A DNA stretch of 64,000 nt from Chrysomallon squamiferum (taxonomy: Eukaryota > Mollusca > Gastropoda > Neomphalida > Peltospiridae). The notes under the pieces were generated by a model. It saw only the letters and a program-made list of their open reading frames with translations, had not been told where the DNA came from and ran no database searches. The position numbers were made by a program, and so were the translations under genes. Positions 10,255 through 22,535 of the stretch are shown here, one piece after another. Location of the stretch: positions 11,220,038 to 11,284,037 of the forward strand of contig CM022667.1 in NCBI GenBank assembly GCA_012295275.1, read 5' to 3'. Every line of letters starts with the position of its first letter. The first letter of the stretch is position 1.

Positions 10255-12737
10255 TTAATATCTGATTTTTCTGACGGTGGATCCGCCGCCTCGTCTGGGA
10301 GAACGAATTTCCAGGGTGGGTCTTCCGTTGCTGCTGCTGTTACGAACGGTAACTCTGTGGTTTCCCATACGTCCGGTATATCCACGGAGACCATTGTTGC
10401 CTCTGATCGGTTTCGTTCCTTGAGTCCTGAGTCTGCTGAAGTCACGCAGAGCACTTCGGAAACCACCTGGATGATAAAATAAATTATTTTTAATTAATGT
10501 TTTCAAATTGTAACTTTCAGTTTTGCGTGTACATTATACTTGTTTTCTATATACAGCAATAACTATTACTAGTGCCACCGCCTCTAGTACTACTACTGCT
10601 TCTCTATAAATCAATAAATCAATAAATATATAAATAAGTAAATAAATAAATAAATAAATTAATAAACAAACAAACAAACAAACAAATAAATAAATAAATA
10701 AACGAACAAACAAACAAATAAAGAAAGATGTATCATTAGATCTCTGGTAAGAGTTACAAACTTATTAACTAAGGTTTATGTCACATTTGCACGTCATTGC
10801 CTAGCCCTGAGGGAAGCAGGAAACAGTAAAACATGTTTGTGGACCTGGAAATGTCAAAGGAGCCTCTCTGTATATTACTGTTTCAAAATCATCAAAGCGT
10901 CTAAGTTGTTTCAAAAAAAAAAAAAAAAAAAAAAAAAAATAGACCTTGAGTACACTCTGAATAAAATAATTTGCATAAGCACATTAAACCAAACAGAAAA
11001 ATGTTTCTTGAATTTTATAACCTAAGAGTTTCTAATTGTAACTGCTACTGAAATGTTTGTGACGTTCGTGAATGAATTTGACGGTTTCAGGTTTTTACTG
11101 TTAGCAACTGTTTTATTAAGTATAGGTTACATTTAATACTGTGTATAAATAAATAAATGAATACATAAATAAATAAACACTAGCAGCATCTGCTATTACT
11201 ACGACTACTATTACTGCTACTACTAGTTCTGTTACTGCTAATACTATCACGACAACGACAACAACAATCATACCACTACGCTTCCTGGACTTGGTCAAAC
11301 ACTAAGGTCATGACAACTGAACGATGGGTCACATTTGTTTTGGTAAACACACACACACACACGTCTGGTGGTTTGCTAAGTTATGTTGGAAACTGGCGCA
11401 CGAAGCGAAAGTAAACCTAGCTAGACACGTATTACAAAGCTATGCATGGTTGTAATATTTATAAGAAAATGTTAGCTGCTGGCATTTATTACATTCATTC
11501 ATAGTTATACGTATGTTAGGATATACTTTATTCTCTCTCGCTTTACTTCTTTTATTTTATTTTATTTTTTTCGAATTATTATTACTATTACTACTACTAC
11601 TACTATTATTACTATTATTATTAGTATTATTATCATCATCGTTATTATTATTATTATTGTTGTTGTTGTTATTATTATTATTATTATTATTATGATTATT
11701 ATTATTATTATTATTAATCTAAACCAAGAAAATTGTCACTAAATTACATCCAGACATACACACACACTTTCATTCATCCATTCATTCATCCATCCGTCAA
11801 TTCCTTCATTCATTCCTTCGTTCACTTACCTTGCTTAGCGTAATGTCTGGTAAGACGAGCTCCACTTCTTGTGATACCTTTTCTTATAGCTCCACGCAGC
11901 AGGGCTCTGCCGATTGCCATAACAAGTGGAACCCAGCGTTTTGGTCTTCGTACCTTATCTTTGAGAGCGGCTTTAATTCCCCAAACGTCTGTGAAAAACA
12001 AATAATAATAATAATAATAACAACAACAAAAACAACAACAACAACAAGAAACACACAACATCAACAACAATAATAATAATAATAGTTAAGTAATGCTAAA
12101 TGGTGATGATGATTACGATAACGTTAACGACAGTTACACTCATCATCAACATCTTCATAACGACAAATACAACAACAGGAAAGATAGACGGCTAATGTGA
12201 ATATTATTTTACAGATTTCCTATCACGTGATCCTTTACTTCAGTAATCTCATTATGTAGATATTTATAGAGCAAGAACCCATACACACACATGTACCTAG
12301 ATTTTCAGTTCTTGTTAGAATGGTTTTAATTTTAAATTATAGTTAGAATGGTTTTAATTTTAAATTATTGTTTTTTAAGCATTTAAAAAATTCAAGAAAC
12401 GAAAAGGAGAAGAAGACGAAAAAGAAGCAAGGAAGAACGAAAGAAAGAAAGGAAAAGAAACAAACAAACAAACAAACAAAGAAAAGATAAGAGAAAAAAT
12501 ATAACAGAACGTACCCAACTGTCCGATAAATTCTTCATCTTCGGCATCAGCAAGTAACTTGAGTTCCTGTTCCGTCAAAGTATTCAGATCGATTCCATCA
12601 TGAAGTTCCGATTTGTCTTTGACGTCATTCACTTGTGGATCGGCGGAGCTCGTTGAAACATCGGGAGCCGTGGTGGTCGTTGAAGTCGCAGCAGTGCAGA
12701 TGTACACAAATGCGGCGATGAGAAGAAAAATCTTCAT
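10255..12737 (-). CDS. Secreted cationic peptide precursor, copy M1
   Basis: Exons read on the minus strand are 12737-12515, 11988-11830 and 10466-10255, all with phase 1 junctions, giving 197 residues. The signal peptide (MKIFLLIAAFVYICTA) is followed by a pro-segment (17-74) with 14 acidic and 3 basic residues. After the RPKR site at 89-92 the C-terminal part, from Trp93 to the end, has 25 Lys/Arg and only 2 Asp/Glu. Exon 2 is one codon shorter than in copy P. A TATA box lies upstream at 12805-12799. The open frame, splice sites and phases are all intact, so this copy should be functional. Intron 1 is 526 nt and intron 2 is 1363 nt, both full of trinucleotide repeats. Function is inferred only from architecture. 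Confidence 0.85.
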
Positions 12738-12798
12738 GACTGCGAATTGAAGAGGGTTGAACAGTTTGGTAATGTCTGTCGAATTTCGTGTTTTCTTT

Positions 12799-12998
12799 TT
12801 TTATAGCGGCGATACAGGACGTTTCACCGAAGTCATTAATCAGAGATGTTTGTTTGACTGGTTGTCGAGTTGTGTCCGGGTTTGACAAATGTTTCCAAGA
12901 AAACTTTTGTTTTTATTTCGATGGATTACTGCTTTTAATCGACGCAGTCAGAGACATGCCGGTTCGGGAAAATATGTGAAAAGAGACGTCATGAGTCA
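12799..12998 (-). promoter_or_regulatory. Promoter of peptide gene M1
   Basis: Read on the minus strand, TGACTCATGACGTC is at 12998-12985 and TATAAAA at 12805-12799, with the same order and nearly the same spacing to the start codon as in copy P. The leader between TATA box and ATG (ACACGAAATTCGACAGACAT and following) is also conserved among the copies, which marks it as 5' UTR. Confidence 0.7.
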
Positions 12999-13249
12999 CA
13001 GTGCTGATGTAGTGACAGTAAAATAAAACTGTTTTAAAAACATACTGTGACAAGTCAAAGTGGTTTGAGAAAAGAGTTTTGGTATGACTAAGATATCTTT
13101 AAATCGAGTATTGTTGTTTTACGTCAGTTGAATTTTATTTTATTACTTGTTTTCTTTTTTCTTTTCTTTTGCATTATGTTCTTTTATTTGTTATTATTTT
13201 TCATTTAACAGGATGAACAGTATCATGTTTCCATTTTCCATTTTAATTG

Positions 13250-13250
<1 letters not shown>

Positions 13251-13327
<77 letters not shown>
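13251..13327. repeat. (CT)n microsatellite upstream of M1
   Basis: About 77 bases of CT units in the 5' flank of gene M1, corresponding to the GA/CT tracts in front of the other peptide-gene copies. Confidence 0.95.
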
Positions 13328-13328
<1 letters not shown>

Positions 13329-14642
13329 TAAAAAATAATAAAAAATTGTTTTTCTTTCATTTTCTTTTTCTTTCAGTTATTTTTCATTGACTGCTTCAGC
13401 GATTTCTACAGCCAATCTAACACGTTGTTCTACTATAACAGTTACTGTAACTACAACAGCAACGACTACAGTAATATCTACTTACTCAGTGTTTCCTTAA
13501 TTCTGCCGTAATGTTTCAAATTACTTAATTTCTTCTTCTTTACCCCTCTCAAATAAATGGTGCTATTATTAATAATCCTTCTGTTAATACAATTACTGCT
13601 ACTACTACTGCTACTACTACTACTATTACTGCTGCTGCTGCTACTACTACTTCTGCTGCTACTACTACCACTACTACCATCATGACTTCTATTACTTATT
13701 ACCTCTTGTACCTTTACTAACTTTTATTATTACACCTACTACTACTACTGCTACCATACTACCGCAACCACCTCCACTACTAATAGCAATACTACTACCG
13801 ATTATATTATTACTGTTTATACTACTATTAAAGGAACAACAACTACTACTACTACTTCTACTGTCAGCACTTACACATTATGACTGTTACTTCCACTGCC
13901 ATTGCTCTAGTTACCACAACTACTATTGTTACCATTTTCAACTACTACTACTACTACAAGCCAACACCAATGGGACTTTTACTACTATTACTGCTATTAT
14001 TAATAAATATTATGAACACAAATTATTTTGACGAAACGGTGACAAAGCATATTGTTATTTTTTTTTCTTACTGTACCTCTCTCTTTCCTGTTTTAATTTG
14101 TATTTTCTGTCTTTGTCTCTGTCTCCTTGTTGTAAGTTTGTGTGTGTGTGTGTGTAAAAACTGTTTAATGGTGTTGCTCTGAATGTTTTTTTCTTATGCT
14201 CTATGTATTTGATTTATATTTTGTTTTAAACCCGTCTGACTAGCAATAAATTAATATTATTACATCTGCGTGCATCCATTCATTCATGCGTGCCTTCGCT
14301 TTGTCACCAACTAATTTATTATCGGTTTCATTTTAGACGATTTCTATCTAATAAAACTGTGTATCTCTTAATTAACATACAATGTTCAGTTTTACCTGTG
14401 TAGTATGCGAAGCCCATCCCATGCCTACCCACCCGAAGAAACAAGAAAAAAAAAAAAAATAAAAAAATAAAAAAAACAGGTGTTCTATTTACTTTTCAAA
14501 TTAAGTTTTCTAAGACGTTTATCTGACTGATAATAACAAACAAAATAATTATTTCTGATACAGCAAACTATCATTTGATGATAATAAAGATTGAAATGAC
14601 ATTTTTGTGCTGCTATTATTCTTATTTTGTGGACTAACAACA

Positions 14643-14726
<84 letters not shown>

Positions 14727-14945
14727 GTACTAGTAGTAGAAGTAGTAGTAGCAGACCATTTCTCACAGCCAGTTGCAATCGATACTATTACTAATTTATT
14801 TATTTCATCTTTTTTTTTCTTTTTACTGCATTCAACTTCATTGACGATAATCGCGTAAAATTCCGTTGTAAATATGTAACAAGCACATCTGTCGACTTCA
14901 ACAACTCTTGTAATAACCGGTCATCTTCGGCTGCTCTCAAAACAG

Positions 14946-15244
14946 GAGGTTTATTTCCCACAAATCAACAATCATGCTGGTCACAAGGCAAGGGAGACCA
15001 CTCCGTATCACCTCAATCTGTGGAGACCAGAGTTATCGGTCTTAGACTTCCAGAATATTCGTTTAATCCAAACGACAAAAACTCGTCGACATCAAATGCT
15101 GAATACGTGAATTACCCGCTTTATCTGCGCAGACTGATGTTTATTTTGGCTTTCTTTGGACTTTATCTCTTCATTATTGCCGCGTTTATTTCTTTGCAGT
15201 TCGAGCGGAACAAGCTAGAGAGTATCAGTAAAATAAATGTATAA
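14946..15244 (+). CDS. Terminal exon of a small membrane protein, copy B
   Basis: This is the counterpart of the exon at 7798-8099, with the same acceptor (CTCTCAAAACAG) and stop. It is one codon shorter in the Asn/Ser-rich stretch before AEYVNY. The hydrophobic segment is unchanged and the tail differs by one residue (QFERNKLE against QIERNKLE). As in copy A, no initiating ATG precedes the membrane helix, so an upstream exon is needed; the 5' part of the gene is unidentified. Confidence 0.55.
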
Positions 15245-16179
15245 CGTTTTCTCCTTTTTGTTTGATTTATTTTCCTTTGCTTGGAATAAAGCTAGTTCCG
15301 TTTATTAAGGGTTTTTGTAGAATCAAAACAAATCTATGGATCCAGAATCTTAGCCGTTATCGCGTAAATTCAACCTGGGCTTTTTATTCGTGTGTGTTAA
15401 AATGTGCGTCTTGGTATTTTATGAAATGAAGTAACAAAGAAATTAACCTTTTATGATGCTGAATCATAATATAATCTCTTATTTTAAGGATTTTACTGAT
15501 ACAGACAAACAAGTAAGTAAAAAAGTAAAATTAAAACGAATTAATTTAAGGGGGTAAAAAATTAAAATAAGGATAATATTGCATCTTTAAAAATGTACTG
15601 GGCATATTGATGACTAAAGAATAGACCTGAAATATTACTGGTTGCTGTTTCGGTTTATAGTGACAAAAGACTTAAATAAGATAATACTTGAATAAAAGAC
15701 GGGGATTTTTGGGGACGGTATTTCTTATATGTTGTTTTAGTTTGTGTGTTTTTTGTTTTTGTTTGTTTGTTGTTGTTTTTTTGTGTTTTTTTCAGAGGTG
15801 GTGGTTTGGGTTTATATAAGTTCACAAGTAAAATTGATAATTTTATGTTAACAGATACGGTGTTGTATTAGATAGATACTAGTAACTTGCATGATCAACA
15901 AAGCCAAGACAAGCATGAACGAATGGATGCACGCAGATGTAATAATATTAATTTATTGTTAAGCAAGCTTCCCACATTAAATAAATGTTGTTTAAAACAT
16001 AGATCAGATAATGCTGATAACACTAGGGTACATACGTGTTGGTTATGCAGATAGAACAGTGTTAATTTTTGTTAATAAAAGGACATTAAAAGGATACTAA
16101 TGTTCATGCGACAAAAACGAACAGTTTTGAAAATGTTGGTTTAATGTAACAAGACAAAAAGACAAATGCTGTGCTATGT

Positions 16180-17029
16180 ATTTCAAGTCGTTAGAAATTC
16201 TGAAACCTGGTTTTATAGTGTTCAACTGTGGAGTTCAACACCGGTCTTTTTCAAATTCCGTCGAAGATGTCATAGGACATAGGGCGTGTATTTCGGTTGA
16301 CCAGATTACACTGGCAAAGACGTCGGAAACAGTTCCACGTCATGTTGGAACATTCGTCGTCAAATTTTCCCAGTAAAATCAATAACCAGCTGGAGCACTC
16401 TAACCGGAATTAAGCAAAGCGAAACCGAAAGTAGTATTCAACCGTTGTATACCGGTCATTTCAAATTCCGTCGAAGACGTCATAGGACAGGGCAGCGGTT
16501 GACCAGATTCTGGCAAAGTCGTCCACGTCCACGTCATGTTGGAACATTCGTCGTCAAAGTCCTCCCAGTATCCGTTTTCTGAACACGTAATCATTAAGAT
16601 GTTGAACAGACGAAAAGGGAATCAGTGACGTGTAGTGAACAGACGAAAAGGGAACTGTTGACGGTCTGTCACACAAGATCTTCGTCAAGCACGTCGTGTC
16701 CTTTTCAAACGAACCTTCTCGTTCGTTTCCCGAGTCCTGCTGCTCTGACACGATCCTTCTGTACACCTGAAACTGCTGTTTGTTGTCCTCATTTCTGAAT
16801 ACAAAAACCTGCAGTCAACGGATTCGTTTGCGTAGCATTGTTTCGATCGTTTATCCAGAATGACTACTTTGCACGCTAGCGAACTGAAGCACTCGACTGC
16901 ACAACGTATGGCCATTCCATTCATTTCCTTAAGTCCTCTGTTTTCATTCAAGGAATGAGAGCTGTCTACACTGACCATAAGAACAAAAAGATGCATAGGA
17001 AAACTACGTAGAAAGTTTCTTCCGTCCAT
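16180..17029 (-). pseudogene. Secreted PAN-like/sushi/galectin-like gene, decayed copy
   Basis: From ATG at 17029 a signal peptide (FPMHLFVLMVSVDSSHS) is followed by a Cys-containing segment (MAIRCAVECFSSLACKVV, KQCYANES) that looks like a PAN/apple-type module. Near 16,815 the frame shifts by one: the continuation VFRNEDNKQQFQVYRR and DSGNEREG is in another frame. The sushi module then lacks about 54 bases (the YVCVDGYSFCGRN part) and has a small direct duplication (GAACAGACGAAAAGGGAA). The galectin-like half is deleted and scrambled between 16,190 and 16,440. This copy therefore preserves the N terminus missing from the copy at 9.1-9.8 kb but has lost the C-terminal domain. Confidence 0.65.
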
Positions 17030-17929
17030 GTTATCGAGGAGTTGGCCAAAAACGGAATTTTAATAACGAAGTTAAATCATCCAACTTAAATACTCGACAG
17101 AAATACTGAGTCAGTTTAATATTGATGAGATGAAGAAACTGATACGGGTCTACGAATTAGAGAAGATTTATATTTCCATTTAAAGCAATGTTTTATTTAC
17201 AATGGCCGATTACTTTATGTGTACCAGTATTGACGATCGAACGTACATTTGTGAAGATGTGTCCATTAAGCTGGTAGCATAATGAGACTGAAATATGTGG
17301 ACATAAACATTTATTTTGTTAAATAAACAATAGGTTTCTCACACACGCACACTTACCAGAATGAAATACAGTCAAAGCCAGAAAAAATAAAATAAAAAAA
17401 TAAAATAAAATAAAATAAATGAAAGGGAGAACAAGAAAAAAATGAGAGAGGATTAGTAAAAAAAAAAAGAAAAACGATTTCGTCAAAATAATTTTTTTAT
17501 CATACAGTTCTCTTTTCCTGTCTTATTATTATATTTGTTTTTCTTTAGTTTCCCTGTTTTCTGTAAACATTTCAAAAACTAGAAGAAGAATTTAGACAAA
17601 TCACATTGTCTTGTCTTTTTATTACGTGTAACTGAAATAATAAATATAAAATAAAAAACACGTTTCTTTTCCTTCTACTTTTTATTTGAATCATAAAATG
17701 ATTCTACTCTATAAACAAAGTATGCATGTTATAAGTGCTAAAAAAAAAAAAAAAGAGAAAAAAATACAAACAAACAAAACATTACTCTACTCTAAAATTA
17801 CAAGTATGCATATAATGAGATAGCTAAAAAAAAAAAAAAAAAAAAAAAAATAAAAGCAATTACAAACAAAATATTAATTTTGAATTTTTTATTTTCTGCA
17901 GTAACCAAAATAGTCATTTTAAAATAATG

Positions 17930-17997
<68 letters not shown>

Positions 17998-18153
17998 TAA
18001 TAATAATAAAGAAAGTGGACAAATGGGAAAATACATATTGATGTTGATAATCAATGTCCTGAACGCTTCATATCACAAACGCTTATTTCGTCATTATAAT
18101 ACTGCTTCTGACCCATATTTTCAGTTATTTCTGCTGATTTCTCTTTTTAATTG

Positions 18154-18529
18154 TTAATATCTGATTTTTCTGACGGTGGATCCGCCGCCTCGTCTGGGAG
18201 AACGAATTTCCAGGGTGGGTCTTCCGTTGCTGCTGCTGTTACGAACGGTAACTCTGTGGTTTCCCATACGTCCGGTGTATCCACGGAGACCATTGTTGCC
18301 TCTGATCGGTTTCGTTCCTCGAGCCCCGAGTCTGCTGAAGTCACGCAGAGCGCTTCGGTAGCCACCTGGATGATAAATTAAATTATTTTTAGTTAATGTT
18401 TTCAAATTGAAGCTTTGTTTTGATGTCCTAAACAAATACTAAAGTATTGAATTTGTCTGCGTGTTTGTATGTTTCTATTCGTATATCTGTGTATTGTTGA
18501 GTATATATGTGTATCTAAGAGACTTGAGG

Positions 18530-18571
<42 letters not shown>

Positions 18572-18660
18572 GACATCTGGATGTAAATTATGCTCGTTTT
18601 GTATATACAGCTACAGCTACTACAAATAGTACTACAGCCTCTACTACCAGTGTCTCTACT

Positions 18661-18712
<52 letters not shown>

Positions 18713-19629
18713 GCTACTAGTACTGCTTCTAAATAAATAAAATAAAATAAAATAAACAAAACTTTATTCATGTCAGCTATGTCTAACAAACACGGAAATC
18801 AGAAGCTACAGCAGTTTAAAAGAGCCCATCCTCGTTGTACAGGAAGATATATCATTAGATCTCTAGTAAGAGTTACAAGCTTATTAACTAAGATTTATGT
18901 TACATATGCACGTCACAGCCTAGCCCTGAGGCAATTAGAAAACCGTAAAAAAGGATATTAATAGACCTAGAATAGTCAAAGGGGCGTCTCTGTATATTAC
19001 TGTTTCAAAAACCTCACATAAATAAATAAATAAATGAATATACACTACTGCAGCGTCTACTATTGCTCTTACTGTTATCGCTACTACTACCACAGCTATT
19101 AGTACTGCTACCACTAACAACAACAACAACAACAATAATAATAATAATAATAACTACGCCTGTTTGAAACCCCTCTACAAACACGTCTAGATTCGCCTCT
19201 GATAATAATATTGAAGTATCAGATCGGCATTGCTCTCTACAGGTCGACAAATCGTAGACATTTAACTGGTTTTTTTTTTTCACTCTGGAGCTGAACTCAC
19301 GTTCGCATGAAGTGCACAACCTAAATCTCTTAACTGAAGGCAAACACAGATGATTCACTTGTCTAAGATGCTAATTGAGAAATCTTAAAGATATCACCGC
19401 ATGGACACATTTTCTTTCAACCTGATGTGAACCGGAATAGCTACCGCTTCCATTCTATTTATAGCAAGGGCGAGCAATTCCGTTACTTTTCCGTTTGATG
19501 TAATTTCCACCCTGATCGTTGCCTAAACGTGACCACTACGCTTCCTGGACTTGGTCAAAGACTAAGGTCGTGTCGTCTCGGTCTGTGACCTTATTGACAC
19601 TGAACGATGGGTCACGTTTGTTTTGGTAA

Positions 19630-19660
<31 letters not shown>

Positions 19661-20069
19661 TGGTGGTTTGCTAAGTTATGTTGGAAACTGGCGCACGAAG
19701 CGAAAGTAAACCTAGCTAGACACGTATTACAAAGCTATGCATGGTTGTAATATTTATAAGAAAATGTTAGCTGCTGGCATTTATTACATTCATTCATAGT
19801 TATACGTATGTTAGGATATACTTTATTCTCTCTCACTTTACTTCTTTTTTTTTCTCTTGTTTTTCGAATTATTATTACTATTACTACTACTACTACTATT
19901 ATTACTGTTATTATTATTATTATTGTTATTAGTAGTAGTAGTAGTAGTAGTAGTATTTTTTCAACTATTACTATTACTGCTACTACTCCTACTATTATAA
20001 CTACTATTATTACTACTGGTATTATTATCATCGTCGTTGTCGTCGTCATTATTATTATTATCATTATTA

Positions 20070-20122
<53 letters not shown>

Positions 20123-20449
20123 GTTGTTGTTGTTATTATTGTTATTATTATCATTAGTCTAACTCAAGTAATCTGTCATTAAATCACATCCAGATATATA
20201 CACGCACTTTCATTCATCCATTCATTCATCCATCCGTCAATTCATTCATTCATTCATTCGTTCACTCATTTACCTTGCTTAACGTAATGTCTGGTAAGAC
20301 GAGCTCCACTTCTTGTGATACCCCTTCTCACAGCGCCGCTTAGCAGGGCTCTGCCGACTGCCATAGCAACTGGAACCCACCGTTTTGGTCTTCGTACCTT
20401 ATTTTTAAGACCGGCTTCAATTCCCAAAAGGTCTGTGAAAAACAAATAA

Positions 20450-20505
<56 letters not shown>

Positions 20506-21054
20506 TAATAATAATAATAATAACACGTGATATGAACATTATTTTACATATTCATATCACGTAATTCTTTACTTCGTTTAATCTCCTTTCATCGATATTT
20601 ACAGAACAAGAACAGTTGAACTATTCATGTTACAAACACATACACACATGTACCTAGATTTTCACTCATTGTCAGAAAGGTTTTCATTTTAAATTATTGT
20701 TTTTAAGCATATAGAAAATTCAAGGAACGAAAAGCAGAAGAAGAAAGAACCAAAGAAAGAAAGAAAGGAAAGAAAAGAAAGAAAGAAAGAAAGAAAAGAA
20801 CAAAAAAGAAATAATCTATAACAAAACGTACCCAGTTGTCCTACAAATTCTTCATCTTCGGCATCAGCAAGTTCCTCGAGTTCCTTTTCCGTCAAAGTAT
20901 TCAGATCGATTCCGTCATGAAGTTCCGATTTGTCTTTGACGTCATTCACTTCTGGATCGGCGAAGCTCGGAGAAACATCGGGAGCGGTGGTGGTCGTTGA
21001 AGTCGCAACAGTGCAGACGTACACAACTGCGGCGATGAGAAGAAAAACCTTCAT
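18154..21054 (-). CDS. Secreted cationic peptide precursor, copy M2
   Basis: Exons are 21054-20832, 20432-20274 and 18365-18154 with the same lengths (223, 159, 212 nt) and phases as copy M1; the product is 197 residues. The signal peptide is MKVFLLIAAVVYVCT-VA-like, the pro-segment is acidic, and RPKR at 89-92 precedes Trp93. Compared with M1 I count 11 differences in 74 residues of exon 1, 12 in 53 of exon 2 and 4 in 70 of exon 3. The beginning of exon 2 loses the Trp and a Lys seen in the other copies (DLLGIEAG against DVWGIKAA). Intron 2 is longer than in M1 (1908 nt) because of an insertion near 19,140-19,520. The gene appears intact. Confidence 0.85.
19140..19520 (-). mobile_element. 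Possible tRNA-derived SINE in intron 2 of M2
   Basis: About 380 bases are present in M2 and absent from the matching place in M1 (near 11,275). On the minus strand, GTGAGTTCAGCTCCAG near 19,295-19,280 resembles a tRNA B box, and CTTCAGTTAAGAG about 35 bases upstream loosely resembles an A box. An A-rich run follows. The match is weak and I see no target-site duplication. Confidence 0.3.
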
Positions 21055-21113
21055 GACTGCGAATCGAAGAGGGTTTAAAAGTTTGGTAATGTCTGTCGAA
21101 TTTCGTGTTCCTT

Positions 21114-21312
21114 TTTTATAGCGGCGAAACAGGACGTTTCCCCGAGGTCATTAATCAGGGATGTTTGTTTGATTGGTTGTCGAGTTGTGTCCGGGTATGA
21201 GAAATGTTTTCAAAGAACTTTTGTTTTTATTTCCATGGATTACTGCTTTTAATCGACGCAGTCGGGGACATGCCAGGTGGGAAAAATATGTGAAAACAGA
21301 CGTCATGAGTCA
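21114..21312 (-). promoter_or_regulatory. Promoter of peptide gene M2
   Basis: TGACTCATGACGTC is at 21312-21299 and TATAAAA at 21120-21114 on the minus strand, again 60-70 bases before the start codon. All three intact genes keep both elements unchanged. Confidence 0.7.
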
Positions 21313-21715
21313 CAGTGCTGATGTAGTGACAGTAAAATAAAAGTGTTTTAAAAACATGCTGTGTCATCTCACAGTCATTTGGGAAAAGAGTTTTGGTATG
21401 ACTAAGATATCTTTAAATCGAGTATTGTTGTTTTTACGTCAGTTGAATTTTGTTTTATTACTTGTTTAGTACTTTTGTTTTCTTTTTTTCTTTTCTTTTC
21501 TTTTCCTTTATTTTCTTTTATGTTATTTTATTTTATTTTAATTATTGATTTAACGAGATGAACAGTATCATGTTTCCATTTTCTATTTTACTTGCTTTTC
21601 TCACTCTTTCTTTCTCCTTGTTCTCTCTCTCTCACTCGCACTCTTTATTTCTCTCTCCCACTGTCGCACTCTCTCTCTCCCTCCCCTTTCACGCACATTC
21701 TCTCGCTCCCTACCC

Positions 21716-21718
<3 letters not shown>

Positions 21719-21799
<81 letters not shown>
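21719..21799. repeat. (AC)n followed by (TC)n microsatellite
   Basis: AC units at about 21,719-21,761 run directly into TC units to 21,799. The matching place in front of gene P (3453-3544) is pure GA on the plus strand, so the tract changed composition between copies. A further (CT)n tract of about 82 bases lies at 22,452-22,533. Confidence 0.9.
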
Positions 21800-21802
<3 letters not shown>

Positions 21803-22449
21803 AAACAAAACTAAAATAATAATGCTAAAATTTAACCCAGTATTTAACATTCAGTATTTAATTTGTCCATTTATTGTTTCATTCATTCATTTTTTCATTC
21901 ATTCTTGCATTCACTCCTTCATTTTGATGTCTGGTTAACTGTAGACATAATATTTAGTGGAAAAGCTAAATTAAGAATTGTGTAGGCAGTATACATTTAA
22001 AAAGTGCATAAACAGGACACAACAGAATGTGTGGTCACTATTGTTATTTAATTTTATAATACTTCTTTGTCTCTACCACCGTAAGACCCAGGAGCATCAC
22101 GGATGCACATCTGTACGGATATCTGCTACATTTAGTTCCGGCCTGTGTCAGCGACCTTCTTTCTTTCTTTCTTTTTCTAAAGAAAAAAAAAATTCAAAAA
22201 ACTATTTTTGCTTATTTCTTAGAAACGCACTCTGTTTCTGCAATGACGTCAGAGACAGGTTTCCACGAAACATAAAAACATGTCGGAGTGACAGGCGACG
22301 ATAAATCACCCAGCTAACTGTGGCCTGGTTGTGTAAAACGACCTCGTTGTACGTACGATGGAAGAAAGCGAATGATTGGACGAGAAGTGTTTACTGTTTT
22401 GAGAGTCCGCATATCGTACAAGCGTTAACGTGAATGCAATTTCTTCTTA

Positions 22450-22535
<86 letters not shown>

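Larger units (their letters stand above)
6950..14000. repeat. Duplicated block A (membrane exon, lectin, peptide gene M1)
   Basis: Landmarks found in the same order here and in block B (about 14,025-23,450) include the segment near 7111 (GCAATAAATTAATATTATTA) also at 14,243; the small membrane-protein exon (7798 and 14,946); its roughly 900-base 3' flank; the lectin-like gene; the peptide gene; and the segment GACTGCTTCAGCGATTTCTA at about 13,390 and 22,699. Inside block A, 6427-7797, 8100-9099 and 12,850-13,990 hold only microsatellites and duplicated spacer. Confidence 0.8.

Noticed and set aside
10252-10482. Plus-strand open frame opposite exon 3 of M1, repeated at 18,151-18,381
   Set aside because: It is the antisense shadow of the exon; its conservation follows from the coding strand, which has matching splice sites and phase.
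19014-19358. 114-residue minus-strand frame with Cys-rich start (MNHLCLPSVKRF)
   Set aside because: It lies within the M2-specific intronic insertion, runs into trinucleotide repeats and has no counterpart in M1.
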